Assembly: GCF_027853915.1 (NCBI RefSeq)
Contig: NZ_JAQGLA010000068.1
Location: forward strand, 1-43,689
DNA: 43,689 bases
Direction of reading: 5' to 3'
DNA from: Saccharopolyspora oryzae
Lineage (GTDB): Bacteria; Actinomycetota; Actinomycetes; Mycobacteriales; Pseudonocardiaceae
Shown here: one piece after another, positions 33,614-42,531 of the stretch
How positions within the stretch are numbered: position 1 is the stretch's first letter
How the letters are laid out: each line of letters begins with the position of its first letter
Position numbers and translations under genes: made by a program
The notes under the pieces: model-generated
Told to the model about the DNA's origin: nothing
Database searches by the model: none
The model's input: the letters and a program-made list of their open reading frames with translations, nothing else

Positions 33614-34846
33614 TCAGTCCGTCACCCTCGTGTCCCAGCCGTAGTCGGGTAGCGCGAAGAAGTCGTTGCCGCTGACGCGGTCGACCTCACCGGAGGCCAT
33701 CGCCGCGATCAACGACTCGACGCCGGTCCGCACCGACTGGATGAGCATGCCGTGCTGCTTCTGACCGAGGTCGTCCTGCTGACCGCGGACCTCGAACAGC
33801 ACCGTGGCCGAACCGTTCAGCGCGAACGCCGAACGCCCCTGGCCCGCGTACTCGCGCTCGTCCGGGTGCAGGTACCGGCCCACCCCGGCCAACGGCGACT
33901 GGGAGCCGTAAGCGGCCTGGATGCCGCGCGCCACGGACAGCGCGTAGCGGCGGGACTTGTCCTGGTCGAGCAGCGGGAACTTCTCCTTGTACGCCGCCCC
34001 GTCGTTGACGCCGAGCGGCGGGTAGTCCAGCGACACCGAGATGAGCTTGCCGTCCTGCGGCCCACCGGTGGTGCGCCCGCACGGGCCCATGTGGTGCAGG
34101 TCCACCACCGCGTCGACCGCACCGAACTCATCGCGCAGCGACAGGTAGGTGTCGCGGATCGCCTGCGACTCCGGGGCCAGGAAGAACCCGGCGTCGGTCT
34201 GCTTTCCGGGCAGGTCCTCCGGCCGCGGCACGTAGTTCAGGTCGGGGTTGAAGTCCCGGTTGAGGTCGAAGCCCGGCAGGTCGATCCCGTCGCCGTTGGG
34301 GCTGTGGTACCAGGCCGTGGGAGCGCCGGCCAGCTGCGGGTGGTCGGCCACCACCTGGTCCCAGCCGTACACGTTCATGCGCCGGTTCAGCTCCCCGCCA
34401 TCGGGGTTCACCATCGGCATCGCCACCAGCGTGACCTGCGACAACAGCTGCTCGGTCGCGGCATCCCGGCTGGTGCCGAGATCCCGCAGGATGCCGAGCA
34501 GCGCTTCGGTGCCGGTCCGCTCGTTGCCGTGGATGGCGCTCTGCACCATCAGCACCCGCTTGCCGGTCCCCACGCGCGCGGCCCACAGCTCGCGCCCCTG
34601 CTTGGTGGTGCCGACCTGCTTCACGCCGACCCGGCCGTTCGAGGTGGCCTCGATGTCGCGCAGGGTCTTGCCGAGCTCGGCGTGGGAGGTCCACCCCTCC
34701 CACTGCGGATCGTCGAAGATCCTGCACTGCCCCTGGTCCGGCCCCTCCGGAGGATCCGCCTGCACCGGTGCGGCGAGTCCGGTCATCGCAGCGGAACTGA
34801 CCGCCACGCAAGCCAACGAAGCTCTCCAACGCGGAATTCGACTCAC
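33614..34846 (-). CDS. Exported M14-family zinc carboxypeptidase
   Basis: This is 410 residues from GTG 34846, with GGAG upstream. Residues 1-30 form a Sec signal peptide (RIPRWR, hydrophobic core, cleavage after PVQA). SAIHGNERTGTE gives zinc ligands H106 and E109. FDLNRDFNPD is the conserved substrate-binding N-R pair, and VVDLHHMG (about 249-253) supplies the third zinc ligand. VLFEVRGQQ carries the catalytic glutamate. It should remove C-terminal residues from peptides or cell-wall peptides outside the membrane. It is a single gene followed by its own terminator. A longer frame upstream of the signal peptide is not supported. Confidence 0.9.
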   Translation of the reverse strand: MSRIPRWRASLACVAVSSAAMTGLAAPVQADPPEGPDQGQCRIFDDPQWEGWTSHAELGKTLRDIEATSNGRVGVKQVGTTKQGRELWAARVGTGKRVLMVQSAIHGNERTGTEALLGILRDLGTSRDAATEQLLSQVTLVAMPMVNPDGGELNRRMNVYGWDQVVADHPQLAGAPTAWYHSPNGDGIDLPGFDLNRDFNPDLNYVPRPEDLPGKQTDAGFFLAPESQAIRDTYLSLRDEFGAVDAVVDLHHMGPCGRTTGGPQDGKLISVSLDYPPLGVNDGAAYKEKFPLLDQDKSRRYALSVARGIQAAYGSQSPLAGVGRYLHPDEREYAGQGRSAFALNGSATVLFEVRGQQDDLGQKQHGMLIQSVRTGVESLIAAMASGEVDRVSGNDFFALPDYGWDTRVTD

Positions 34847-35082
34847 AGTCGCACATCTCCGTTCACGAGTTGCAAGCTGCGGGGCCCGAACCCGGCGCAC
34901 CGATCCCGCCGAGTTCCGGGCACATCGCACTGCTGGGGAAGCCGAGGGCGGGGAACGTCCTGGGCCGAGATCGCAGCAGGACAGTAAGTTCCCGTCAGAG
35001 CGGCGTCAATTGCCCAGAACGGACGCATTTCCGGTCCGACCGAGAGATCCCGTTGGGCTCGGGGGCTTGCGGACGCGCGAAC

Positions 35083-35115
35083 GGGCGCTCCTCGCCGCCA
35101 GGACGAGGAGCGCCC
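35083..35115 (-). terminator. 12-bp perfect hairpin after acyl-CoA dehydrogenase
   Basis: GGGCGCTCCTCG (35083-35094) and its exact complement (35104-35115) surround a 9-base loop, starting ten bases beyond the dehydrogenase stop. The rest of the 279-bp gap to the peptidase gene shows no ORF or other structure that I can support. Confidence 0.8.
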
Positions 35116-35125
35116 GGTAATCGCG

Positions 35126-36271
<1,146 letters not shown>

Positions 36272-36350
36272 CCGCCCCTCCTCATCCGCTGTCTTCGCAA
36301 CACTCGCCCGGAACCACCCGAGCGCCCGGCAACCTCTCGCTCCGCCACGC

Positions 36351-36390
36351 AATTTCAATGGAAATTGGACGTGCGATTTCCATTGAATTT
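36351..36390. repeat. Imperfect inverted repeat (second copy of the TTCAATGGAAAT family)
   Basis: TTCAATGGAAAT on the left and its complement ATTTCCATTGAA on the right pair exactly, with degenerate ends. The right arm CGATTTCCATTGAATTT is identical to that at 8141-8157, 28 kb away. It lies about 85 bp after the thiolase stop and about 80 bp before the dehydrogenase start. Confidence 0.75.
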
Positions 36391-36474
36391 TGATTCCCGT
36401 CCGGTAACCGCGAAGCACGGTGAGGTTCCGCCACCCGCACCGCCACGCAGAACGAGTCTGGAAAACCTCAACGC

Positions 36475-37608
36475 TCAGAGCAGTTCGAGGATGGTGGCGT
36501 TGGCCATGCCTCCGCCTTCGCACATCGTTTGGAGGCCGTAGCGGATTCCGTTGGCGCGCATGTGGTGCACCAGGCGGGTCATCAGCACCGCGCCGGATCC
36601 GCCGAGCGGGTGGCCGACCGCGATCGCCCCGCCCAGCGGGTTCAGGCGTGCCGGATCGGCTCCGGTCTCGGCCAGCCAGGCCAGCGGAACCGGCGCGAAC
36701 GCCTCGTTGACCTCGAACGCGCCGATGTCGTCGATGCCGAGCCCCGCCTTGCGCAGGGCCTTGTGCGTGGCCGGCCACGGGGCGGACAGCATCATCACCG
36801 GGTCGTCGCCCGCCAGCACCGCCGTGTGCACCCTGGCCATCGGCCGCAGGCCGCGCTCGCGGGCGATGTCGCTGGTGGTGATGAGCAGCGCCCCGCTGCC
36901 GTCGGAGATCTGCGAGGCGTTGCCCGCGGTGACCACACCGTCCTCGCGGAACGCGGTCTTGAGCTTGCCCAGCGATTCCAGGCTGCCACCCCGGCGAACG
37001 CCCTCGTCGGCTTCGAGTTCCGGCAGTTTCACCAGCTGTCCGTCCAGCGCTCCGGAGTCGATCGCGGCGGCGGCCTTCGCGTGCGAGGACAGCGAGTACT
37101 CGTCGACCTGCTGGCGGGAGAAGCCCCACTTCTCGGCCACCATCTCCGCACCGATGCCCTGGTTGAAGCCCTTCACGCCGTAGCGGTCCAGCACCGAGTC
37201 GGGCAGCACCTTGTCCACGCCCTTGCGCGCGAAACCCATCGGCACCCGGCTCATCGACTCCACCCCGCCGGCCACCGCGATGTCGTAGTAGCCCGCGAGG
37301 ACCCCGGCGGCGGCCGCGTGCACCGCCTGCTGGCTGGACCCGCACTGCCGGTCGACCGAGGTGGCGGGCACCGATTCCGGCCAGCCCGCGGCCAGCACGG
37401 AGGTCCGCGCGATGTTGCCCGCCTGCTCTCCCGCCTGGCTCACGCACCCCCACACCACGTCGTCGACGTCGCCGGGTTCGACCCCCGCGCGCTCCACCAG
37501 CTCGTTGAGCACGCGCGCGGACAGGTCCGCCGGGTGGATCCCGGACAGCGCGCCGTTGCGCTTGCCGACCGGGGTGCGCACGGCTTCGACGATGACTGCG
37601 TCCCTCAT
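36475..37608 (-). CDS. Acetyl-CoA C-acyltransferase (thiolase)
   Basis: This is 377 residues from ATG 37608, after AGGAGA. The acyl-acceptor Cys is C89 in SVDRQCGSSQQAVH. The catalytic His is H333 in AVGHPLGGSGA, and the second Cys is C363 in MCEGGGMANAT. Length and motif spacing are normal for a degradative thiolase, which cleaves 3-ketoacyl-CoA with CoA to give acetyl-CoA (or propionyl-CoA) and a shortened acyl-CoA. Its promoter carries a LysR-type box at -66 that matches those of the MFS genes. No 3-hydroxyacyl-CoA dehydrogenase gene is in the window, so that step must be supplied from elsewhere. Confidence 0.95.
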   Translation of the reverse strand: MRDAVIVEAVRTPVGKRNGALSGIHPADLSARVLNELVERAGVEPGDVDDVVWGCVSQAGEQAGNIARTSVLAAGWPESVPATSVDRQCGSSQQAVHAAAAGVLAGYYDIAVAGGVESMSRVPMGFARKGVDKVLPDSVLDRYGVKGFNQGIGAEMVAEKWGFSRQQVDEYSLSSHAKAAAAIDSGALDGQLVKLPELEADEGVRRGGSLESLGKLKTAFREDGVVTAGNASQISDGSGALLITTSDIARERGLRPMARVHTAVLAGDDPVMMLSAPWPATHKALRKAGLGIDDIGAFEVNEAFAPVPLAWLAETGADPARLNPLGGAIAVGHPLGGSGAVLMTRLVHHMRANGIRYGLQTMCEGGGMANATILELL

Positions 37609-37646
37609 CTGCTTCTCCTGTCTGGGAAACGGCGGGCCAGGACTCG

Positions 37647-37713
37647 AATGAACCACCACTGCCCGGCTGCGGGCAAAGACCGGGCGTGGAACGTTGGGAT
37701 AGGCCGCGCCTAT
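37647..37713 (-). promoter_or_regulatory. Thiolase promoter with perfect LysR-type box
   Basis: ATAG-N7-CTAT at 37699-37713 lies in the fully palindromic GGATAGGC-cgc-GCCTATCC and overlaps the stop codon of the upstream acyl-CoA synthetase. TTGCCC (37676-37671) begins 37 bases after the start of the box, exactly as in both MFS promoters. TTCATT (37652-37647) follows after 18 bp. The predicted start is near 37640, putting the box centre at about -66. Confidence 0.65.
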
Positions 37714-39245
37714 CCGCCCCAGTACGGCGCGCGCAGTTCGCGGCGCAGCAGCTTGCCGGAGTCGGTGCGCGGCAGGTCCGGGGTGAGCTCGATGCGCCGC
37801 GGGACCTTGAACCCGGCCAGGCGCTCCCGGCAGTGCTCCGCCAGCCGGTCGACCAGGCCGTCCGCGACGTCCGGGGCGGGTTGCACGATCGCCAGCACGG
37901 ACTGGCCCCACTCCTCGTCCGGCACTCCGATGACCGCCGCGTCGGCCACCTCCGGGTGCGCCAGCAGCGCCGCCTCGACCTCGGCCGGGTAGATGTTGAC
38001 GCCGCCGGACAGGATCAGGTCGGTGCGCCGGTCGCACAGGAACAGCCAGCCCTCATCGTCCAGGTAGCCGATGTCGCCGACGGTGATGAGCTCCCCGTGC
38101 CGGGCGCCCGCGGTCTTGTCCGGGTCCTTGAAGTACTCGATCCCGGTGATGCCGCTGCGGAAGTACACCGCGCCGACCTCGCCCGCGGGCACCTGTTCGC
38201 CCTGCTCGTCGAGGATCTGGACTTCCGCCGCGGACAACGGGAATCCGACCGTTCCGGGCCGGTCGAGCCACTCCGCGGAGCGCACCGCGGTGACCGATCC
38301 TTCGGTGGCGCCGTAGAACTCGGTGAGCACCGGCCCCAACCACTCGATGCAGCCGCGCTTGACCTCCACCGGGCAGGGCGCGCCCGCGTGCACCACGCTG
38401 CGCAGGCTCGAGGTGTCGTAGCGGTCGCGCACGTCGGCGGGCAGCCGCAGCAGGCGGTGCAGCACGGTCGGCACCGTGAACGTCGTGGTCACGCGGTGCT
38501 CCTCGACGAGCCGCAGCACCTGTTCCGGGGTCGCCCGCTCGCTGAGCACGACGGTGTGGCCGAAGTTGAGCCCGATGAAGGCGAAAGCGGCGGGTGCGGC
38601 GTGGTACAGCGGCGAGATCACCAGGTGCACGCCGGGACCGGGCTCGATGTCCAGGCGCCCCATGAAGTCCAGGTAGTGCGGCGGGACCTGCGGCGGCCGA
38701 CCGGTGAGCGCTCGCCGCACGCCCTTGGGACGACCGGTGGTGCCGGAGGTGTAGAGCATGAGCTCCCCGGCCGTCCGCTCGTCCGGTGCGGTGCGCGGCT
38801 GACCGTCGAACAGCTCCTCGTAGTCCCGCCAGCCGGGCGAGCCGCCGACGGCGAACCGCATCCGCTGCGGTATCCCCGCGGCGTCCATCGCCGGGCCGCA
38901 CTGCGCGGTCAGCGCCGCGTCCACGACGACCAGGTCCGCCTCGCAGTTCTCCGCGATGTAGGCGATCTCCGGTTCGGCGAGGTGGTGGTTGATCGGGGTG
39001 AAGTACAGCCCGGACTGCCAGGTGGCCAGCCGCAGCTCGAAGAACGGCAGTCCGTTGTGGACGACGGCGGCCACGCAGTCCCCCGGCCGCAGCCCGAGCT
39101 CGCGGAAGGCGTGCGAGAGCTGGTTGGCCCGCTCGGCGAGCTGGGCGAAGCTCACCGAGCGCCCTGCCAGGTCCACCACCGCGGACCGGTCCGGATCGGT
39201 GCGGGCGATGTTGAACAGACCCAGTTCGCCGAGCGCGACGGGCAT
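37710..39245 (-). CDS. AMP-forming acyl-CoA synthetase (FadD-like)
   Basis: This is a 511-residue ANL ligase: YTSGTTGRPKGVR (P-loop), FYGATEGSV (A5), ITVGDIGYLDDEGWLFLCDR (A7/A8) and PRTDSGKLLRREL (A10 lysine). HAGAPCPVEVKRGCIEWLGP marks it as a paralogue of the ligase at 28673-30205. The ATG at 39245 follows GAGGAGG. It is 29 bp downstream of the first MFS gene with no terminator between, so import and CoA activation are probably transcribed together. Its stop codon lies inside the thiolase LysR-type box. Confidence 0.93.
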   Translation of the reverse strand: MPVALGELGLFNIARTDPDRSAVVDLAGRSVSFAQLAERANQLSHAFRELGLRPGDCVAAVVHNGLPFFELRLATWQSGLYFTPINHHLAEPEIAYIAENCEADLVVVDAALTAQCGPAMDAAGIPQRMRFAVGGSPGWRDYEELFDGQPRTAPDERTAGELMLYTSGTTGRPKGVRRALTGRPPQVPPHYLDFMGRLDIEPGPGVHLVISPLYHAAPAAFAFIGLNFGHTVVLSERATPEQVLRLVEEHRVTTTFTVPTVLHRLLRLPADVRDRYDTSSLRSVVHAGAPCPVEVKRGCIEWLGPVLTEFYGATEGSVTAVRSAEWLDRPGTVGFPLSAAEVQILDEQGEQVPAGEVGAVYFRSGITGIEYFKDPDKTAGARHGELITVGDIGYLDDEGWLFLCDRRTDLILSGGVNIYPAEVEAALLAHPEVADAAVIGVPDEEWGQSVLAIVQPAPDVADGLVDRLAEHCRERLAGFKVPRRIELTPDLPRTDSGKLLRRELRAPYWGG

Positions 39246-39274
39246 CTTCGACCTCCTCGATCAGAGAACCGCGG

Positions 39275-40591
39275 TCAGGAGCGGACGCCACCGAAGATCC
39301 GGCGGGCATCGCGATCCGGGTCGACCAGCAGCGCCATCACCACACCTCCGACGAGCACAGCCACGCCGAACAGCTGGAAGGCCTGCGCGTAGCCGGCACC
39401 GGGCGTCGGCGCGACGTCCACCAGAGCACCGGTCAGCGCCGGGGCGAACAGGCCGGAGAGCGTCTGCAGCGCGAGGAAGAAGCCGAGCGCGCCGGGCTGC
39501 TGGCGGGTCGGGCTGATCTGCGACACCACCGCGTTCATCACCGGCAGCGACACCACCATGAACCCGTAGGCCACCACCACGACGGCGACCGCTGCCCAAG
39601 CGCCACCGATGTAGGGCAGCGCGGCCAGCAGGCCACCGCCGATCAGCAGCGAGACGGCCGGGACCAGGCCGCGCTGGACGCGGGCGCTGGAACCGCGCGA
39701 GACCATCCGGTCGGTCAACCAGCCGGCCCCGACCATGCCGATCATGCCGGTGATGCTGGGCAGCCCGAACATGCTGCCCGCCTGCACCCGGCTGAACCCG
39801 AGGCCCACCTCGAAGTAGGACGGCAGCCAGGTCAGCACCACCGACACCATCCCGTACACCATGAAGGTGCCGATCGCGCCGCCGATGAAGCTGCGGCTGA
39901 GCGCGATCTTGCGGAACGGCACCCGGATCCCGGTGTCGGACTGCTGCTCGGCGGTCTTGCCGCGCGGTGTCGCGTAGGGGCCTTCGCGGCCGATCAGCAA
40001 CCAGGCGACGCACCAGACCACGCCGACCAGCGCCAACGTCACGAACGCCGCCCGCCAGCCCCAGGCCACCACGATCAGCGTCAGCACCGGGGCCACCGCG
40101 ATCTTGGCGATCGACGCACCGGAGGACAGCCACGCCGAGGGCAGGCTGCGCTTCTCCTTCGGGAACCACTCGAAGGTCCCGGCGTTGGCCATCGCGGTCG
40201 CCGGACCTTCCGCCGCTCCCAGCGCGATGCGGCTCATCAGCAGCGCCGCCCCGGTGGCCGACAGCAGCACCGGGACCTGCGTCAACGACCACAGCACGGC
40301 GAGACCGAGCAGCACCCACTTCGTCTTGACCTTGTTGGCCAGGAACCCGACCGCCACACCGCTGATGCTGTACAGGAAGAAGAACGCGCTGCCGATGAAG
40401 CCGATCTCGGCGCTGCTGAGCCCGAGGTCCGCCTTCAGCGGCTGGGCGACGATGCCGAGCACAGCCTTGTCCGCCCAGTTGACGATCATGAACAGCACGA
40501 GCATCGCGGTGATGGTCCAGGCCATCGCCGGGCGGAAGACCGGTGGTGCCGCGGGTGCGGCCACCGCGTGGTCCAGGTTGCCAGCGGTCAT
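39275..40591 (-). CDS. MFS transporter 1, anion:cation symporter (ACS) type
   Basis: This 438-residue protein has about 12 transmembrane segments. Segment 1 reads AMAWTITAMLVLFMIVNWADKAVLG, followed by IGFIGSAFFFLYSISGVAVGFLANKVKTKW, the MFS loop 2-3 region. LGAAEGPATAMANAGTFEWFPKEKR is typical of ACS-family importers of organic acids such as glucarate, phthalate or 4-hydroxyphenylacetate. It is highly similar along its length to the next MFS gene (WLSSGASIAKIA, LTWLPSYFEVGLG, SSARVQRGLVPAV are shared). It should import the acid activated by the co-transcribed ligase. It is controlled by a LysR-type box at about -65. Confidence 0.92.
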   Translation of the reverse strand: MTAGNLDHAVAAPAAPPVFRPAMAWTITAMLVLFMIVNWADKAVLGIVAQPLKADLGLSSAEIGFIGSAFFFLYSISGVAVGFLANKVKTKWVLLGLAVLWSLTQVPVLLSATGAALLMSRIALGAAEGPATAMANAGTFEWFPKEKRSLPSAWLSSGASIAKIAVAPVLTLIVVAWGWRAAFVTLALVGVVWCVAWLLIGREGPYATPRGKTAEQQSDTGIRVPFRKIALSRSFIGGAIGTFMVYGMVSVVLTWLPSYFEVGLGFSRVQAGSMFGLPSITGMIGMVGAGWLTDRMVSRGSSARVQRGLVPAVSLLIGGGLLAALPYIGGAWAAVAVVVVAYGFMVVSLPVMNAVVSQISPTRQQPGALGFFLALQTLSGLFAPALTGALVDVAPTPGAGYAQAFQLFGVAVLVGGVVMALLVDPDRDARRIFGGVRS

Positions 40592-40646
40592 GCGGACCGT
40601 CCCTTCGCCAATGGCCGGATCGGCTACGGTGCCGCCGGCTCCGGCA

Positions 40647-40712
40647 ATTCAACGAGACGCCCATCACACGGTCAAAGACGCCGATCTGAACGCACGAATA
40701 GGCAACCGCTAT
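40647..40712 (-). promoter_or_regulatory. MFS1 promoter with LysR-type box
   Basis: ATAG-N7-CTAT occupies 40698-40712. TTGACC (40675-40670), a 17-bp spacer and TTGAAT (40652-40647) form the core promoter. With a start near 40640 the box centre is at -65, the usual LysR recognition position. The full 66-base block aligns without gaps to that of MFS2. Confidence 0.7.
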
Positions 40713-40727
40713 CGATGCAGAACCGCT

Positions 40728-40769
40728 CGTGAGCGGCGATGGTGGCTCTCACCACCATCGCCGCTCACG
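40728..40769 (-). terminator. Perfect 18-bp hairpin after MFS2 (GTGAGCGGCGATGGT family)
   Basis: CGTGAGCGGCGATGGTGG and its exact complement surround a 6-base loop (40746-40751). It starts seven bases after the MFS2 stop and separates MFS2 from the MFS1 promoter. The arm is the same repeat unit as the two elements at 10889-10991. Confidence 0.8.
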
Positions 40770-40776
40770 AACCGGG

Positions 40777-42075
40777 TCAGCCGAGGATGCGCCGGGCGTC
40801 GCGTTCCGGGTTGACCAGCAGTGCGGTGGCGATGCCGCCGACCACGACGGCCAGGCCGAAGACCTGGAAGGCCAAGGCGAATCCCTCGCCCGGCGACGGC
40901 GCGACGTCCACCAGCCAGCCGGTCAGCGCCGGGGCGAACAGCCCGGACGCCGACTGCAGCGCGAGGAAGACGCCCAGCGTCCCGGCCTGCTGGGCGGGCG
41001 GGCAGATCTGCGACACCGCCGCGTTCGCCAGCGGCAGCGCGACCGTTCCGACGCCGTACCCGAGCACCACCGCGGCGATCGCCAGCGTCGGCGATGCGAG
41101 GTACGGCAGCAGCGCGAGCAGCAGACCGCCGATCAGGAGCCCGACCGCGGGGACCAGGCCGCGCTGCACCCGGGCGCTCGAACCGGCCGCCACGCGCCGG
41201 TCGCTGAACCACGAGACCACCAGCATCGCCGTCATGCCCGAGATGCTCGGCAGGCCGAACATCGCCCCGGCCTGCAACCGGTCGATGCCCAGCCCGACCT
41301 CGAAGTAGGACGGCAGCCAGGTCAGGATCACCGACACCAGCCCGTACATGGTGAAGGTGCCGATGACGCAGCCGACGAAGGTGCGGGACAGCGCGATCTT
41401 GCGGAACGGCACCCGCTGCACCACCGACGCGGCATCGACCTTGCGCCCCAGCGGTGCGGCGAACGGCCCCTGCCGTCCGATCAGCGCCCACGCCAGCGCC
41501 CACACGACTCCGGCCAGCGCCAGGACCACGAAGGACGCACGCCACCCCCACACCGCGACGATCAGCGCGAGCAGCGGTGCGATGGCGATCTTGGCGATCG
41601 ACGCTCCGGAGGACAGCCACGCCGACGGGAAGCTGCGCTTCTCCTTCGGGAACCACTCGAACGCCCCGGCGTTGGCCAGCGCGCCCGACGGCCCTTCGGC
41701 CGCGCCGAGCCCGATCCGACTGATCAGCAAGGTGGCGAAGCTGGCCGACACCAGCACCGGCACCATCGTCAGCGACCACAGCGCGGCCAGCGCGAACAGC
41801 ACCCACTTGGTGCGGACCCGGTTGCCGATGAACCCGACGGTCAGCCCGGTGATGCTGAACAGGAAGAAGAAGGCGCTGCCGATGAACCCGACCTGCGCGG
41901 AGGTCAGCCCGAGCTCCTCCTTCAGCGGCTGGGCGGCGATGCCGAACACCGTCTTGTCGGCCCAGTTGACCACGATGAACAGCACCAGCATGCCGGTGAT
42001 CACCCAGGCCATCACCGGCCGGTGTACCGGCGCTGCGGTGCTGGGTGCAGCTTCGTGCACTCTGTCGACGGACAT
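40777..42075 (-). CDS. MFS transporter 2, ACS type, paralogue of MFS1
   Basis: This is 432 residues from ATG 42075, after GAAGGGA. It has about 12 transmembrane segments, beginning VMAWVITGMLVLFIVVNWADKTVFG. Large stretches match MFS1 nearly word for word (IGFIGSAFFFLFSITGLTVGF, FEWFPKEKRSFPSAWLSSGA, LTWLPSYFEVGLGIDRLQAG, SSARVQRGLVPAVGLLIGG). Both genes also share their upstream block, so this is a tandem duplication that included the promoter. It has its own promoter and terminator and is therefore transcribed separately from MFS1. The paralogues may differ in substrate or affinity. Confidence 0.92.
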   Translation of the reverse strand: MSVDRVHEAAPSTAAPVHRPVMAWVITGMLVLFIVVNWADKTVFGIAAQPLKEELGLTSAQVGFIGSAFFFLFSITGLTVGFIGNRVRTKWVLFALAALWSLTMVPVLVSASFATLLISRIGLGAAEGPSGALANAGAFEWFPKEKRSFPSAWLSSGASIAKIAIAPLLALIVAVWGWRASFVVLALAGVVWALAWALIGRQGPFAAPLGRKVDAASVVQRVPFRKIALSRTFVGCVIGTFTMYGLVSVILTWLPSYFEVGLGIDRLQAGAMFGLPSISGMTAMLVVSWFSDRRVAAGSSARVQRGLVPAVGLLIGGLLLALLPYLASPTLAIAAVVLGYGVGTVALPLANAAVSQICPPAQQAGTLGVFLALQSASGLFAPALTGWLVDVAPSPGEGFALAFQVFGLAVVVGGIATALLVNPERDARRILG

Positions 42076-42156
42076 GCGCGGTCCCTTCGGCGGGAATGGG
42101 AGTGGTGATCGCGGTACCGGGCGATCGGGTGATATGCGGCGAACCGCCGCCCGCCC

Positions 42157-42222
42157 ATTGAACGAGACCTGGATCACACCGTCAAAGAGCTAGCCGCTAA
42201 CGCACCGATAGCCCACCACTAT
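42157..42222 (-). promoter_or_regulatory. MFS2 promoter with LysR-type box
   Basis: ATAG-N7-CTAT occupies 42208-42222. TTGACG (42185-42180), a 17-bp spacer and TTCAAT (42162-42157) form the core promoter. Spacing is base-for-base the same as in MFS1. The remaining 300 bp up to the transglycosylase gene hold no ORF, riboswitch or hairpin that I can support. Confidence 0.7.
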
Positions 42223-42531
42223 GGACAGCACACCTGGCGAAAATGGCTTCGTTTCAACTTATTTCGCAGAACAAAGCACAAGGACGGTCCCATCGGCCGT
42301 GTTCGGCCACCGCCTGGGGAGGACCCGCTCGACGAAAGTCGTGATGCCGATGGCACAGCACCGCACCGGCTCCGCGATCAGGGCTCGAGGGCCGATCAGC
42401 CGATGAGCGTTCACCCCTTCGGCACAACCTCGCGGCCTCCCAGTGTTCGCCTTCCCGACCACGTCTGGTGGTTCACAACGTGATCTCCATCGGGCAAGGT
42501 CGAGCGCCGAGTTGTGTGGAGGTGACGGGGT

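Noticed and set aside
37697..37715. Short palindrome as terminator of the acyl-CoA synthetase
   Set aside because: With an 8-bp stem and 3-base loop overlapping the stop codon it could be a weak terminator, but the ATAG-N7-CTAT match and the exact -35 offset shared with two other promoters make a LysR box the better reading.
42221..42406. 61-codon ORF starting at ATG 42221
   Set aside because: Its start codon is inside the MFS2 LysR box, it lacks a ribosome site, and its sequence has no recognisable domain.
42223..42531. Possible c-di-AMP (ydaO) riboswitch before the lytic transglycosylase
   Set aside because: Actinobacterial cell-wall hydrolase genes often carry one, so I looked for it. 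The conserved GGGTGAA-type and pairing elements are not present.
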